Of a DNA stretch of 64,000 nt, positions 55,041-64,000 are shown piece by piece. The stretch is taken from assembly GCA_963701375.1 (NCBI GenBank), contig CAVOZT010000004.1, positions 1,426,001-1,490,000 of the forward strand, read 5' to 3'. The notes under the pieces are model-generated. The model was given only the letters and a program-made list of their open reading frames with translations. It ran no database searches and was not told where the DNA came from. The translations under genes and the position numbers were made by a program. The stretch is from CAVXTF01 sp963701375. GTDB lineage: Bacteria > Actinomycetota > Acidimicrobiia > Acidimicrobiales > CAVXTF01. Position 1 is the first letter of the stretch. Each line of letters starts with the position of its first letter.

Positions 55041-58000
55041 TGCGGTCCAGAATGATCCGGCCCAGAAAAATCCGGCGGGGTCGCAATGTGATCCTCGCCG
55101 CGGCCAGTCTGGTTCTCCTCGGAGTCGTTCTGGCGCCGTCTAGTTCGTTCGCCGGTGCGGCAATGCGAGCGGCAACAGCGTCGACGTCCGGCTCTCCGGG
55201 ACAGCTCGTGCGTCTTTCGTCCGCGGCGTCGCCGATGCCCAAAGGATCCCGCGTGTCAGGTCCGGTCGCGGACTCCACGGTTCTCGCCGGCGAGGTAGCA
55301 CTTCGGCCCGCTGACCCGGGCGCGCTCGCAAGATTCGTCGAGGCCGTATCCGATCCTGCGTCTCCCACCTATCGGCACTATCTCGCTCCCGGCGAATTCG
55401 GGCCGCGTTTCGGGGCTTCGCCGGCAACCATCGACGCCGCGTTGTCGTGGCTCCACGGACGAGGCTTGGCGGATGCCGTCGCAGACGGCGACCACTTGTC
55501 GGTGACGTTCCACGCGACTGCGGCGCGAATCGGCGCAGCATTCGGCGTGCGCTTGCTGCGGTACACGCTGCCGGGGGGTGCGACGCGTTTCGCGCCGAGC
55601 TCTGAGCCGCTCGTGCCCTCTGCGATCGCGTCACAGGTCGAGGGCGTTCTCGGCCTCACCGACCTCGGTGCGCCCCGGCCGTTGCTTGTCGGCGATCGCG
55701 GCGCTCACACGAAGCGAGCGGCGGTGGATGAGTCCCGACAGAGTCGCCCCGCGATCAGGGGCGCGATCTCGGGGCCGACGGCCTGCTCTGCTGCGTCTGT
55801 GGCGGCTTCCAGTAGCGGCGCGTACACAGCGAACCAGATCGCCTCGGCGTACTCGATGCCCGCCGTCTACGCGGAGGCGCGCCTCGGCGCAGGGATCAAG
55901 GTGGCGATCTTCGAGCTCGAGCCGTTCGCCCCGTCCGACATCCAGTCGTATCAGTCCTGCTACGGCACTCACGCTGCAGTTTCCGTGACCTCGGTGGACG
56001 GCGGTCCCGGAACGGGCGCGGGCACCGGCGAGTCGGCGCTCGACGTCGAGCAGGTCATCGGGCTCGCCCCGGATGCCTCCGTTCACGTTTACCAAGGACC
56101 TTCTTTTCTCAACGCCACCGCGGCCGAAGCGCTCGACGTGTACCGAAGGATCGCCGACGACGACACCGCGGCGGTTGTCTCCACCAGCTGGGGACTGTGT
56201 GAGGCGAACATCGACTCTGGATTCGCCAACGCGGAATCGACCGTCTTCCAGCAGATGGCCGCCCAGGGGCAGTCGGTGTTCGCCGCTTCCGGCGACGCCG
56301 GGTCCGAGGACTGCTTCGTCGCGCCCAATAACTTAGACACTTCTCTGCGGGTCGACGATCCGGGCAGCCAGCCCTACGTGACCAGCGCAGGAGGAACCAC
56401 TCTCGCCTCGTTGGGGCCGCCTCCCAGTGAGACGGTCTGGAACTCGTGCCAGGGCGCCAGCGGACAGGGTTGCGCCGACCAAGGATCCCCGTTTGGTGCC
56501 GGTGGGGGTGGCGTCTCTTCTTACTGGCGGATGCCTTCCTGGGAGCAGGGGCCCGGCGTCATCAGCACGTATTCGTCGAAGTCATCCTGTGGCCCACCGA
56601 GCGGTGTGTACTGCCGCGAGGTGCCGGATGTATCGGCGTCGGCCGACCCGGCACAGGGTTACATCATGTATTTCGCAGGTTTCTGGCAGGCGGTCGGGGG
56701 CACGTCGGCCTCTGCGCCGCTCTGGGCCGCGGTCACTGCCGTGTCCGACCAGGGTTGCCTGGTCACGGGATCGTCGTTTGCACACAGTCACGTGGTGGGT
56801 TTCGCCAACCCGAAGCTGTATGCGCTCGGGTCGGCGGGAACCCCGCCGTTCAACGACGTGACCACCGGTAACAACGACTTCACTGGAAACCCGGGCGGTC
56901 GCTACCCGGCTACGACCAACTACGACATGGCCACCGGGTGGGGAACCCCGGTGGCCATCGTCCCTCGTCCCCGGCCTCCAACCGTCGGGAGGATGTCCTT
57001 CGGTCACGGGGGTGACCGCGTCCAGTGGCCCGACGGCCGGCGGCACGGCCGTGGTCATCAGGGGATCTGATCTCGCCGGCGTGACGAGCGTCCATTTCGG
57101 CGGTGTTGCCGCGACCGCGGTGTCCTACAACGCCGGACTGCAGGTCGTCGATGCCACCTCTCCCGCCTCCGCGGTGCGGGGAGCCGTCGACGTGACGGTG
57201 ACGACAGCGAACGGCACGTCGGCCGGCGACGGATTCGACAGGTTCGACTACGTCGGACCCGAGGTCACGACCCTCGTTCCGCCCGCCGGCGCTCCGAGCG
57301 GTGGCGTGAGCATCCGTATCGGGGGTGGGGGATTCTCCGGAGCAACCGCAGTGCACTTCGGGACCGCGTCGGCAGAGCGCTTCTCGGTCGTGTCCGACAG
57401 CGAGATAACGGCGCTATCGCCTGCGGGTCGAAACGGCACCGTGGTCGACGTGACGGTCACCACATCCTTGGGCACCAGCCCGAAATTCGCCAGGGACCAT
57501 TTCAAGTTCACGTACGACCCGGTCGTCGCCGTCGTGGCGCCTGCGTCGGGAACGGTACGCGGCGGAACGGCGGTGACGCTCACCGGAGCGAACTTCAGCG
57601 GAGTCCACGCGGTCGAATTCGGCGGGATTCACGCTGTTTTCCGGGTGTCTGACTCCGAGACGATCGTCGCGACGGCGCCCGGCTCGCGACACGGAGCCCA
57701 GCTGGTGGGCGTGACCGTGGTGACCTCACGCGGAGCATCGGCTCCATCGGGTGCGGCCGTCTACCGCTACCTGCTGCCGGCGTCGGGCTACTGGCTCGCC
57801 GCCGCCGACGGTGGGATCTTCAACTATGGAGCGGCAGGATTCCACGGGTCAATGGGCGGGAAGGTCCTGAACGAGCCGATAGTGGGGATCGCGGCTCTTG
57901 CCGACGACGCGGGTTACCGCCTCGTAGCGAGGGACGGCGGGGTTTTCTGCTTCGGCGCGACTTATCACGGCTCGATGGGTGGCAAGCGACTCAATGCGCC

Positions 58001-58526
58001 GATCGTCGGGATCGCCGCCACCGCGGACGGAGGCGGCTACTGGCTCGTGGCGTCGGACGGCGGGATCTTCAGCTTCGGCGACGCCGGCTTCCACGGATCG
58101 ATGGGAGGAAGGCATCTGAACGCGCCGATCGTCGGGATCGCACAGACCGCGGACGGAGGCGGCTACTGGTTAGTGGCCTCAGACGGGGGGATCTTCAGCT
58201 TCGGCGACGCGACGTACCACGGCTCCATGGGCGCAAGACGTCTGAACGCCCCGATCGTCGGGATCACCCAGACCAACGACGCGGCCGGCTACTGGCTCGT
58301 GGCGTCGGACGGCGGGATCTTCAGCTTCGGCGACGCCGGCTTCCACGGATCGATGGGAGGAAAGCGTCTGAACGCCCCGATCGTGGGGATCGCTTCGAGC
58401 GCATCGAACGGTGGATACTGGCTGGTGGCCGCGGACGGCGGGGTGTTCGCGTTCACGGCGGAATTCTCGGGTTCTGCGGGCGCCCTCCGACTGGTCGCGA
58501 ACGTCGTGGGCGCCGGCGCCACCTGA
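55037..58526 (+). CDS. Secreted sedolisin (S53) peptidase with TIG domains and propeller-like repeats (frameshifted)
   Basis: About 1160 residues. A signal peptide/anchor (basic start, then VILAAASLVLLGVVLAPSSS) precedes a pro-domain (ASPTYRHYLAPGEFGPRFG, TFHATAARIGAAFGV). The S53 catalytic domain shows GTGESALDVEQVIGLAPDA (Glu and Asp), ASGDAGSEDC (oxyanion Asp) and VGGTSASAPLWAAV (Ser). A frameshift near 56958 leads to three IPT/TIG-like beta domains (about 57012-57775) and six repeats of 41-42 residues of the type GYWLVASDGGIFSFGD (57784-58526). It probably acts outside the cell, possibly at acidic pH as known sedolisins do; the repeats may bind a surface or partner. Two separate genes are the alternative, but the linker SSLVPGLQPSGG reads naturally across. 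Confidence 0.85.
57784..58526 (+). repeat. Six tandem 41-42-residue repeats at the protein C-terminus
   Basis: Each unit follows the plan GYWLVA-DGG-F-FG...HGSMGG-LNAPIVGIA. The third and fifth units share an identical block of about 76 bases (58035-58110 and 58287-58362), exactly 252 bases apart, that is two units. The sixth copy is more diverged. The pattern resembles small-beta-sheet blades of propeller proteins. Confidence 0.85.
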
Positions 58527-58578
58527 GATCTCGGTTCCATTCTGGGCCGCGGTCGCTCGCCGGTAGGATCTGGCACCC

Positions 58579-58989
58579 ATGGGAGCAACAGCGGTGGTCG
58601 CTCTCGTTGCGTCGTGCGTGGCGTTGCTCGCAGTGACCGCCACCATCGCGGCCGCCGTTGCGCTCGGCCGCCGGACCCGCGAGCTCGCCGACGTCGTCGC
58701 CAAGTTGCAGGCCGAGACGCTCCCGCTCGTTCGCGACGCCAGGACCGTCGTCGACCATGCTGCCACGGAGATGGAGCGCGTCGGAGACGTTCTAGGTAGC
58801 GCCGAGGCAGTCTCCGCGACGGTCGACTCGGCATCGCGGCTTGCATATCGGGCATTTGCCAACCCCGTCGTCAAGACGGTCGCATTCGGTTCGGGCCTGA
58901 GCGGGGCGCTTCGACGCCTGGTAGCGCTCCGTTCGACCGGCGGGCGTCGGCGCGATTCGCGGCGTACGTCTAAAAGGAGCTCCAGATGA
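58579..58989 (+). CDS. DUF948-type single-pass membrane protein
   Basis: 136 residues. An N-terminal membrane helix (about 5-28, VVALVASCVALLAVTATIAAAVAL) is followed by a heptad-like helical region (ELADVVAKLQAETLPLVRDARTVVDHA) and a basic, Arg/Ser-rich tail. This family and the next small gene commonly precede alaS in actinobacteria; function is unknown. The ATG at 58579 is 52 bases after the protease gene. It overlaps the next start by 4 bases. Confidence 0.8.
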   Translation: MGATAVVALVASCVALLAVTATIAAAVALGRRTRELADVVAKLQAETLPLVRDARTVVDHAATEMERVGDVLGSAEAVSATVDSASRLAYRAFANPVVKTVAFGSGLSGALRRLVALRSTGGRRRDSRRTSKRSSR

Positions 58990-59224
58990 TGCGACGAGCA
59001 AGGTGGCTTGCGACGGGTGTCGCCCTCGGGGCTGGAGGGAACGGTGTGGGCCAAACGCCGGCTCGGATCGCTCCAAGGGCGTCTCGAGCCGACGCGGCGT
59101 CGCGGGCGACCTGGCCGATGCGGCGCGCCAACGGGTGCGAGCCGCCGTCGGCGCCGGGCGGGCACAGGCGCAGCGACGCGAGTCGGAGATCCGCACGAAG
59201 CTCGAACGACGGCAGGAGCCGTAG
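58986..59224 (+). CDS. Small basic protein preceding alaS (DUF6167-like), apparently frameshifted
   Basis: A likely product of about 80 residues assembled from three frames: MMRRARWLATGVALGAGG, then TVWAKRRLGSLQGRLEPTRR, then DLADAARQRVRAAVGAGRA ending in EIRTKLERRQEP. It needs shifts near 59040 and 59095. The form (short hydrophobic start, Arg-rich amphipathic helix) and the place between a DUF948 gene and alaS match a small actinobacterial family of unknown function. Start ATG 58986 overlaps the upstream stop. Confidence is limited by the short length and two shifts. Confidence 0.55.
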
Positions 59225-59234
59225 GATCGCACGG

Positions 59235-61806
59235 ATGAACGCCGAGGAGTTGAGGTCCGCATTCACGGGCTTTTATGCCGCGCGCGGGCACACGGTCGTT
59301 GATTCGGCGAGCCTGATCCCGCACGATCCCACCGTGCTGTTCACGATCGCGGGAATGGTGCCGTTCAAGTCTTACTTCGTCGGCGAGGAGGTTCCTCCTT
59401 CTCCCAGAGTCACGTCAGTGCAGAAGTGCTTCAGAACCGTCGACATCGAAGTGGTCGGCACGACATTGAGGCATTTCACGTTCTTCGAGATGCTCGGGAA
59501 CTTCAGCTTCGGGGACTACTTCAAGGCCGAGGCGATCCCGTTCGCCTGGGAGTTGTTTACGGACGTTCTCGGAATCGACGCCGGGCTGCTGTGGGTGACC
59601 GTCCACGAATCCGATGACGAGGCCGCGGCACTTTGGACCGAGGTCGTCGGTGTCCCCGACGTAGCGCGTCCAGCGAATGGGGGAGGACAACTTCTGGAAG
59701 ATGGGCGACACCGGGCCGTGCGGTCCGTCGTCGGAGATCTACTTCGACCGCGGCGAGACGGCGGGAGCGGGCGGTGGACCTGCAGGAGGGAACGAGGAGC
59801 GGTACGTCGAGGCATACAACCTCGTTTTCATGCAGTACAACCGGACAGAAGACGGCACACTCGAGGACCTTCCTTCGCGCAACATCGACACCGGCGCGGG
59901 ACTCGAGCGCCTTCTTCCCGTGTTGCAGGGGGTTTCCTCCCCTTACGAGACCGACCTGATCCGGCCGATCGTCGCGACGGCCGAACAGATCACCGGTACG
60001 CGATACGGCCGCGACGAGCAGACCGACGTGTCGCTTCGCATACTGGCCGACCATGCGAGGGCGATGACGATGCTCGTCTCCGACGGCGTCCTTCCCTCGA
60101 ACGAAGGCCGCGGATACGTGCTTCGCCGGGTCATCCGCAGGGCTGTCCTCCGGGCCCAGAGACTCGGCGTCACAGGCGACGTCACGCCCCGCCTCGTAGA
60201 GACGGTGGCCTCAGTCCTCGGCGGCGCGTACCCGTCGGTCGCCGCCGAGCTCGACACGGTGCAGCAGACGGTTGGGCGCGAGGAGAAGCAGTTCCTCCGC
60301 ACGCTGCACTCGGGCTCTGAGATCCTCGAACAGGAACTGGACCGATCCCCCGAGAAAATCTCGGGCGGGGTGGCCTTCCGGTTGCACGACACCCATGGGT
60401 TCCCGATCGACCTCACTGTCGAGATGGCAGCAGAGCGAGGAGTCGCGGTCGACCTGGAGGGCTTCGAGCGCGAGATGAGCGCCCAGCGCGAGCCGCGAGA
60501 TCCGACGCCGCCCGCCGCAAGCGTGCGGCCGGTGACGAGACGACGTATCGGGAGATTCTCGACGCCTCTGGACCCACCAGGTTTACGGGCTACGAGCACT
60601 TCGAACAGCCCTCGGTGGTTGTCGCGGCTCTCGAGACCGCGACGCCCGGCGAGTTCGAAGTGATCCTCGACAGAACGCCCTTTTACGCGGAGTCCGGCGG
60701 ACAGCTGGGGGACACCGGGGTGATAACGACAGAGACCGGCAGAGCAGTGGTGCACGACACCCAGAGCCCTGTTCTCGGGGTGATCGTCCATCGAGCGGGA
60801 ATAGAGGGGGAGTTGTTCGTAGGGCAGGACGCGCTCGCCGTGATCAATCCGAACAGGCGTGAAGCGCTCATGCGGAACCACACCGGGACCCACCTTCTGC
60901 ACTCGGCGCTCCGAAGAGTGCTCGGAGACCACGTACGCCAACAAGGGTCGAGTGTCGCGCCCGATCGTCTTCGATTCGACTTCTCGCACCAGGGTCAGGT
61001 TGCGCGCGAGGAGCTCGAAGCTGTGGAGGACCTGACCAACGCCGACGTCATCAGTGACGACCGAGTCGAGGTGACCGAGATGTCACGCGCCGAGGCGGAC
61101 CGCTCCGGAGCGATCGCGTTCTTCGGCGACAAGTACGGGGACCGTGTAAGGGTCGTCCGCGGCGGGAGCTCATTCGACGGAGCTATGCGGCGGGACCCAC
61201 GTCGGTGCGCTAGGGATGATCGGCCCTGTGATGATCACCTCGGAGAGCTCCATCGGCGCGGGCACCCGCCGGATAGAAGCGCTGACCGGACCCGGGGCGC
61301 TCGCTTTGTCCACCGAGCACCGCCGGATACTCGAAGATGCGTCGCGCCTGCTGCGAGTCGAGCCGGAGGGATTGGTGCCGGCTCTCGACAAGCTGGCCGA
61401 GCGCCAGCGCCAGGCCGACAAGGAGCTTGCGCTCCTGCGTTCGAAATCGCTCGATCAGGACGCCAAGGAGTTAGGTGCCACCGAGGTCGGCGGAGTCGTG
61501 GTCGCAAGGCGAGACGGGCTGTCAACCGAACAGTTGCGCGAGCTCGCCCAGGCGGTCCGTCGGAGGCCGAACGTGATGAGCGTCGTCATAGGTGGCTCGC
61601 CAGACGGCGTCAAGGTTGCGATCGCTTCGGCGACAGACGGGAGCGTCGACGCGGTGGCGCTCGTCAAGCAGACGGCGGCGGTCGTAGGCGGCGGGGGTGG
61701 AGGGACGGCTGAGCTCGCCACCGCCGGCGGACGTGACGCGGCGAAGATCGACGAAGCGCTCGGGGTAGCGCGAAGCGCTCTGGGCCTGGACCAAACGAAA
61801 CGGTGA
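59235..61806 (+). CDS. alaS: Alanyl-tRNA synthetase (frameshifted three times)
   Basis: About 858 residues in total. The catalytic domain begins MNAEELRSAFTGFYAARGH, with FTIAGMVPFKSYFVGEE, QKCFRT and FFEMLGNFSFGDYFK. It continues in GDTGPCGPSSEIYFDRG and NEGRGYVLRRVIRRAV. The editing domain has FYAESGGQLGDTG, MRNHTGTHLLHSALR and the zinc cysteine/histidine motif ELCGGTHVGALG. The C-terminal C-Ala domain ends in a Gly-rich segment. Frameshifts near 59675, 60490 and 61163 (an extra G before AGAHSTELCGG) are required. As an essential gene it is very likely intact in the organism. It overlaps ruvX by 4 bases. Confidence 0.92.
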
Positions 61807-62270
61807 GCCAGAGCGTCGGACCCCAACGGGTACTCGGACTCGACCTCGGGGAGCGCCGGATCGGCGTCGCCATCTCCGACTCCGGCGGCGTCCTCGCGTT
61901 GCCGCTCTGCACGATCGAGCGGTCGACCGACCGGGGTGCGGATCACGCCGAGATCGCAAGGATCGTGAAAGAGCGAAGCGTGCGTGTGGTCGTGGTCGGC
62001 CTTCCACTAAGCATGAGCGGAAAGATGGGACCGGCCGCTGTCGCTGCGAAGACCGAGTCCCAGACCCTCTCCGACGAGCTCGCCCCATCGGGAGTCACCG
62101 TGGTGACCCATGACGAGCGGTTCACAACCGTGGAAGCCGATCGCGTTCTGGCGGCTACAGGCAAGAGCGGGAAGGCCCGCAGGCAGGTCGTGGACCAGAC
62201 CGCGGCGGCGGTGATTCTCCAAGCGTGGCTCGGTACCCGTCGCCCGGAGGGTTCGGCTGCCAGTGGTTGA
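61803..62270 (+). CDS. ruvX: Putative pre-16S rRNA nuclease / Holliday junction resolvase-like RuvX (YqgF)
   Basis: 155 residues, RNase H-like fold. VLGLDLGERRIGVAISDSGG carries the first catalytic Asp, VVVVGLPLSMSGKMGP is the second conserved strand, VVTHDERFTTVEA is also conserved, and the last Asp lies in VVDQTAAAVILQAWL. Homologues finish the 5' end of 16S rRNA. The GTG start at 61803 overlaps the alaS stop, and it overlaps mltG by 8 bases. Confidence 0.92.
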   Translation: MSQSVGPQRVLGLDLGERRIGVAISDSGGVLALPLCTIERSTDRGADHAEIARIVKERSVRVVVVGLPLSMSGKMGPAAVAAKTESQTLSDELAPSGVTVVTHDERFTTVEADRVLAATGKSGKARRQVVDQTAAAVILQAWLGTRRPEGSAASG

Positions 62271-63417
62271 CGAGCCGACGGACCACGACCCCCTGGACCA
62301 CGGCGGCCCGGTGACCGGAGGCGTCCCCGACGACGGGACTGGCGACGCGGAACAGGTCGAAACCGCATCGGATGCTCCTGCGCACCGCCGGCGCAAGAGC
62401 TTCTTCAGTCGCCACCTCGTCGGAAGCATCGCCGCCGCGTTCGCAGTCGTGGTGCTCGGCGTGGCCGGTGGCGGTTGGCTCTGGTTCAGCTCGGCAGAGT
62501 CGGGTTCGCCAGGTGCAGCGGTACTTCTCACGGTGTCCGTGGGCGAGGGTTTCTCCTCTGTCCGTTCGGCGCTCGTCCAGTCCGGCGTCGTGACGAACAA
62601 CCTCGCGTTCGAGATCTACACGACGATCCACGGCACCCCTTCGGTAGAGCCGGGCCAGTACTACCTCCGCAAGGACGACTCTTTCGGCGACATCGTGAGC
62701 GTGCTCGGCGCCCCGCCGAACGTGCTCACTCTGCAGATCCCGCCGGGCTTCACCGTGAGCGAGGTGTCGAACCGGCTCGAAGCGTCCGGTTACGGGGATC
62801 TCGCGACTGCGTTCGCATCACTCGCCGTATCGGGACAAGTGAGGTCGGCGTTCCAACCCGTCGGGTCCAAGAATCTCGACGGCCTGCTCGGTGCGGGCAG
62901 TTACCAGGTGGTCCCCGTCGAGACCGCTAGCACCCTTCTCAACGCGATGATCAAGAAGTTCACTGAAATGGCCGCTTCGGCGGGACTCAGTGCCGGCGAA
63001 AACGTGAACGGGCTCGATGCCTATCAGGTCGTCACCGTCGCATCGATCGTGGAGAAAGAAGGGGTTATCGCGAAGAACCTCGCAAAGGTCTCGAGGGTGA
63101 TCTACAACCGACTGGCTCACGACATTCCCCTGCAGATGGACTCCACCGTGCTCTATTCACTCGGGCAGGACGGGGGTCCGGTCACGGAGGCGGATCTTCG
63201 GATCAAGTCGCCGTACAACACGTATCTGAACAACGGTCTCACGCCGACCCCGATCTGCTTCCCGTCGTCCGGCGCTCTCGAAGCCGCCATGCACCCTGCT
63301 TCGGGGGCGTGGCTGTTCTTCACACTCGTGTCCCAGGACGGGACGGAGGCCTTCTCCGACACGTATGCCGGCCAGGTCGCTAACGAGAAGCTCGCCCGAC
63401 AGCGCGGGCTCCCTTAG
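62263..63417 (+). CDS. mltG: Endolytic peptidoglycan transglycosylase MltG
   Basis: 384 residues. A cytoplasmic acidic N-terminus of about 45 residues, then a membrane helix (VGSIAAAFAVVVLGVAGGGWLWF, about 47-70) and an external YceG domain. The catalytic glutamate lies in TVASIVEKEGV (Glu264 region), with YNRLAHDIPLQMDSTVLY and SPYNTYLNNGLTPTPICFPS nearby, all family signatures. It cuts nascent glycan strands and so sets their length. The start is GTG 62263. It is part of the alaS-ruvX-mltG-aroE run typical of actinobacteria. Confidence 0.93.
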   Translation: MVDEPTDHDPLDHGGPVTGGVPDDGTGDAEQVETASDAPAHRRRKSFFSRHLVGSIAAAFAVVVLGVAGGGWLWFSSAESGSPGAAVLLTVSVGEGFSSVRSALVQSGVVTNNLAFEIYTTIHGTPSVEPGQYYLRKDDSFGDIVSVLGAPPNVLTLQIPPGFTVSEVSNRLEASGYGDLATAFASLAVSGQVRSAFQPVGSKNLDGLLGAGSYQVVPVETASTLLNAMIKKFTEMAASAGLSAGENVNGLDAYQVVTVASIVEKEGVIAKNLAKVSRVIYNRLAHDIPLQMDSTVLYSLGQDGGPVTEADLRIKSPYNTYLNNGLTPTPICFPSSGALEAAMHPASGAWLFFTLVSQDGTEAFSDTYAGQVANEKLARQRGLP

Positions 63418-63421
63418 GGAC

Positions 63422-64000
63422 ATGGGTGAACCCGGCACCGTTCCGCGTTGCTCGCCGCGCTGGCCGACCGCGTCATCGAAGGTCGTAGGAACGATCGGGG
63501 ACCCGATCGCCCATTCGATGTCACCACTTCTGCACCAGTCGGCCTTCGATGCGCTCGGGCTCGACTGGGTATCGGTTGCTTTCTGCGTTGCTCCAGGTGC
63601 GGTGTCAGAAGCACTCCGCGGGATGCGCGCTCTAGGTATCGCCGGCCTTTCGGTAACGATGCCCCACAAGGCCGATGCTGCGTCGCTGCTCGACGACCTG
63701 ACTCCGCTCGCTAGACGACTCGGCGCCGTCAACTGCGTGATCAATCGCGACGGCCGACTCGTCGGTGACTCGACCGACGGCGAAGGGCTCCTCCAGGCAC
63801 TTCGCCGAGGCGCGGGCCTGGACCCTTCCGGACACCGATGCGTGGTGATCGGGGCGGGGGGCGCCGCACGCGCAGCGATCGCTGCGCTCGCCGACGCCGG
63901 CGCCGCGGAAGTCGTGGTCGTCAACCGCACCCGGGCTCGCGCAGAGAAAGCGGCCGCGCTCGCAGGGCGCGTCGGGCGGGTCGGGGAGCCCGGGGATCTC
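63422..64000 (+). CDS. aroE: Shikimate dehydrogenase (3' end outside the window)
   Basis: The first 193 residues are present. After a 20-residue leader come VVGTIGDPIAHSMSPLLHQSAF (shikimate binding), VTMPHK with the catalytic lysine, GAVNCVI and the STDGEGLL segment with the catalytic Asp. The NADP domain starts with CVVIGAGGAARAAI, followed by VVNRTRARAEKA. It reduces 3-dehydroshikimate in aromatic amino-acid synthesis. The ATG at 63422 lies just after the mltG stop. The gene runs off the right edge. Confidence 0.93.
   Translation, partial: MGEPGTVPRCSPRWPTASSKVVGTIGDPIAHSMSPLLHQSAFDALGLDWVSVAFCVAPGAVSEALRGMRALGIAGLSVTMPHKADAASLLDDLTPLARRLGAVNCVINRDGRLVGDSTDGEGLLQALRRGAGLDPSGHRCVVIGAGGAARAAIAALADAGAAEVVVVNRTRARAEKAAALAGRVGRVGEPGDL

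Noticed and set aside
57784..58526. CRISPR-like repeat array
   Set aside because: The repeats keep the reading frame and encode a regular 41-42-residue protein repeat; there are no unique spacers and no cas genes.
59235..61806. Programmed ribosomal frameshifting in alaS
   Set aside because: There are three breaks without a slippery site plus pseudoknot pattern, and similar breaks occur in many unrelated genes; error is the better explanation.

Overview
This window is a GC-rich, densely packed stretch of an actinobacterial chromosome, most likely from class Acidimicrobiia. The evidence is a mycothiol ligase (mshC), the phosphatidylinositol-mannoside genes (pgsA, patA-like, pimA), an F420-dependent NADP reductase, many GTG starts with 4-base GTGA/ATGA overlaps, and a large secreted protein carrying GYWLVASDGG-type repeats, which I associate with Acidimicrobiia-type genomes. 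The class assignment is an inference. From thrS to aroE the order follows the region I recall as Rv2614c-Rv2552c of Mycobacterium tuberculosis (thrS, HIT, pgsA, patA, pimA, pdxS, pdxT, yebC, ruvCAB, yajC, secDF, rel, hisS, aspS, rarA, alaS, ruvX, mltG, aroE).

Region 1 (1-20185) is a nearly complete cobalamin locus in two divergent operons. The minus-strand operon holds cobO, cobB, cobI, cobM, cbiD, cobL, cbiG-cobJ, a small 2[4Fe-4S] ferredoxin and a cobH-cbiX fusion that leaves the window. The plus-strand operon starts with a clear cobalamin riboswitch (about 9548-9705) and holds cobU, cobS, cbiB/cobD, a fused aminotransferase-CobQ, cobN and a fused ChlI-ChlD chelatase subunit. Together they cover corrin ring construction, cobalt insertion, amidation, adenosylation and nucleotide loop assembly. 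Precorrin-6A reductase and cobT are not seen.

Region 2 (20190-25777) is a small surface-glycan-type island: an FkbM methyltransferase interrupted by a stop, an asparagine synthase-like amidotransferase, a glycosyltransferase, a NodB-type deacetylase and a SAM methyltransferase. Region 3 (25701-31021) holds fabI, npdG, mshC, thrS and a HIT hydrolase. Region 4 (31114-34409) is an insertion in the conserved order: DUF899, Smr and an EF-G paralog.

Region 5 (34598-54kb) holds phosphatidylinositol and PIM synthesis, an unusual M48 peptidase, PLP synthase, yebC, a methyltransferase, ruvCAB, the Sec accessory genes, the stringent-response gene rel and two aminoacyl-tRNA synthetases. Region 6 (53679-64000) holds rarA, a secreted sedolisin with TIG and propeller-like repeats, two small genes, alaS, ruvX, mltG and the start of aroE.

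A striking property is the number of apparent frameshifts, about 20. They split genes that should be essential (alaS, fabI) as well as cobH, cobB, cobS, cbiB, cobN, mshC, pdxS, pdxT and yebC. At least one sits in a homopolymer, so sequence error is the simplest explanation. Such genes are listed here as single features with the break positions. No tRNA, rRNA, insertion sequence or CRISPR array was found. The only stretch longer than 300 bases without a protein gene (9451-9750) holds the riboswitch.
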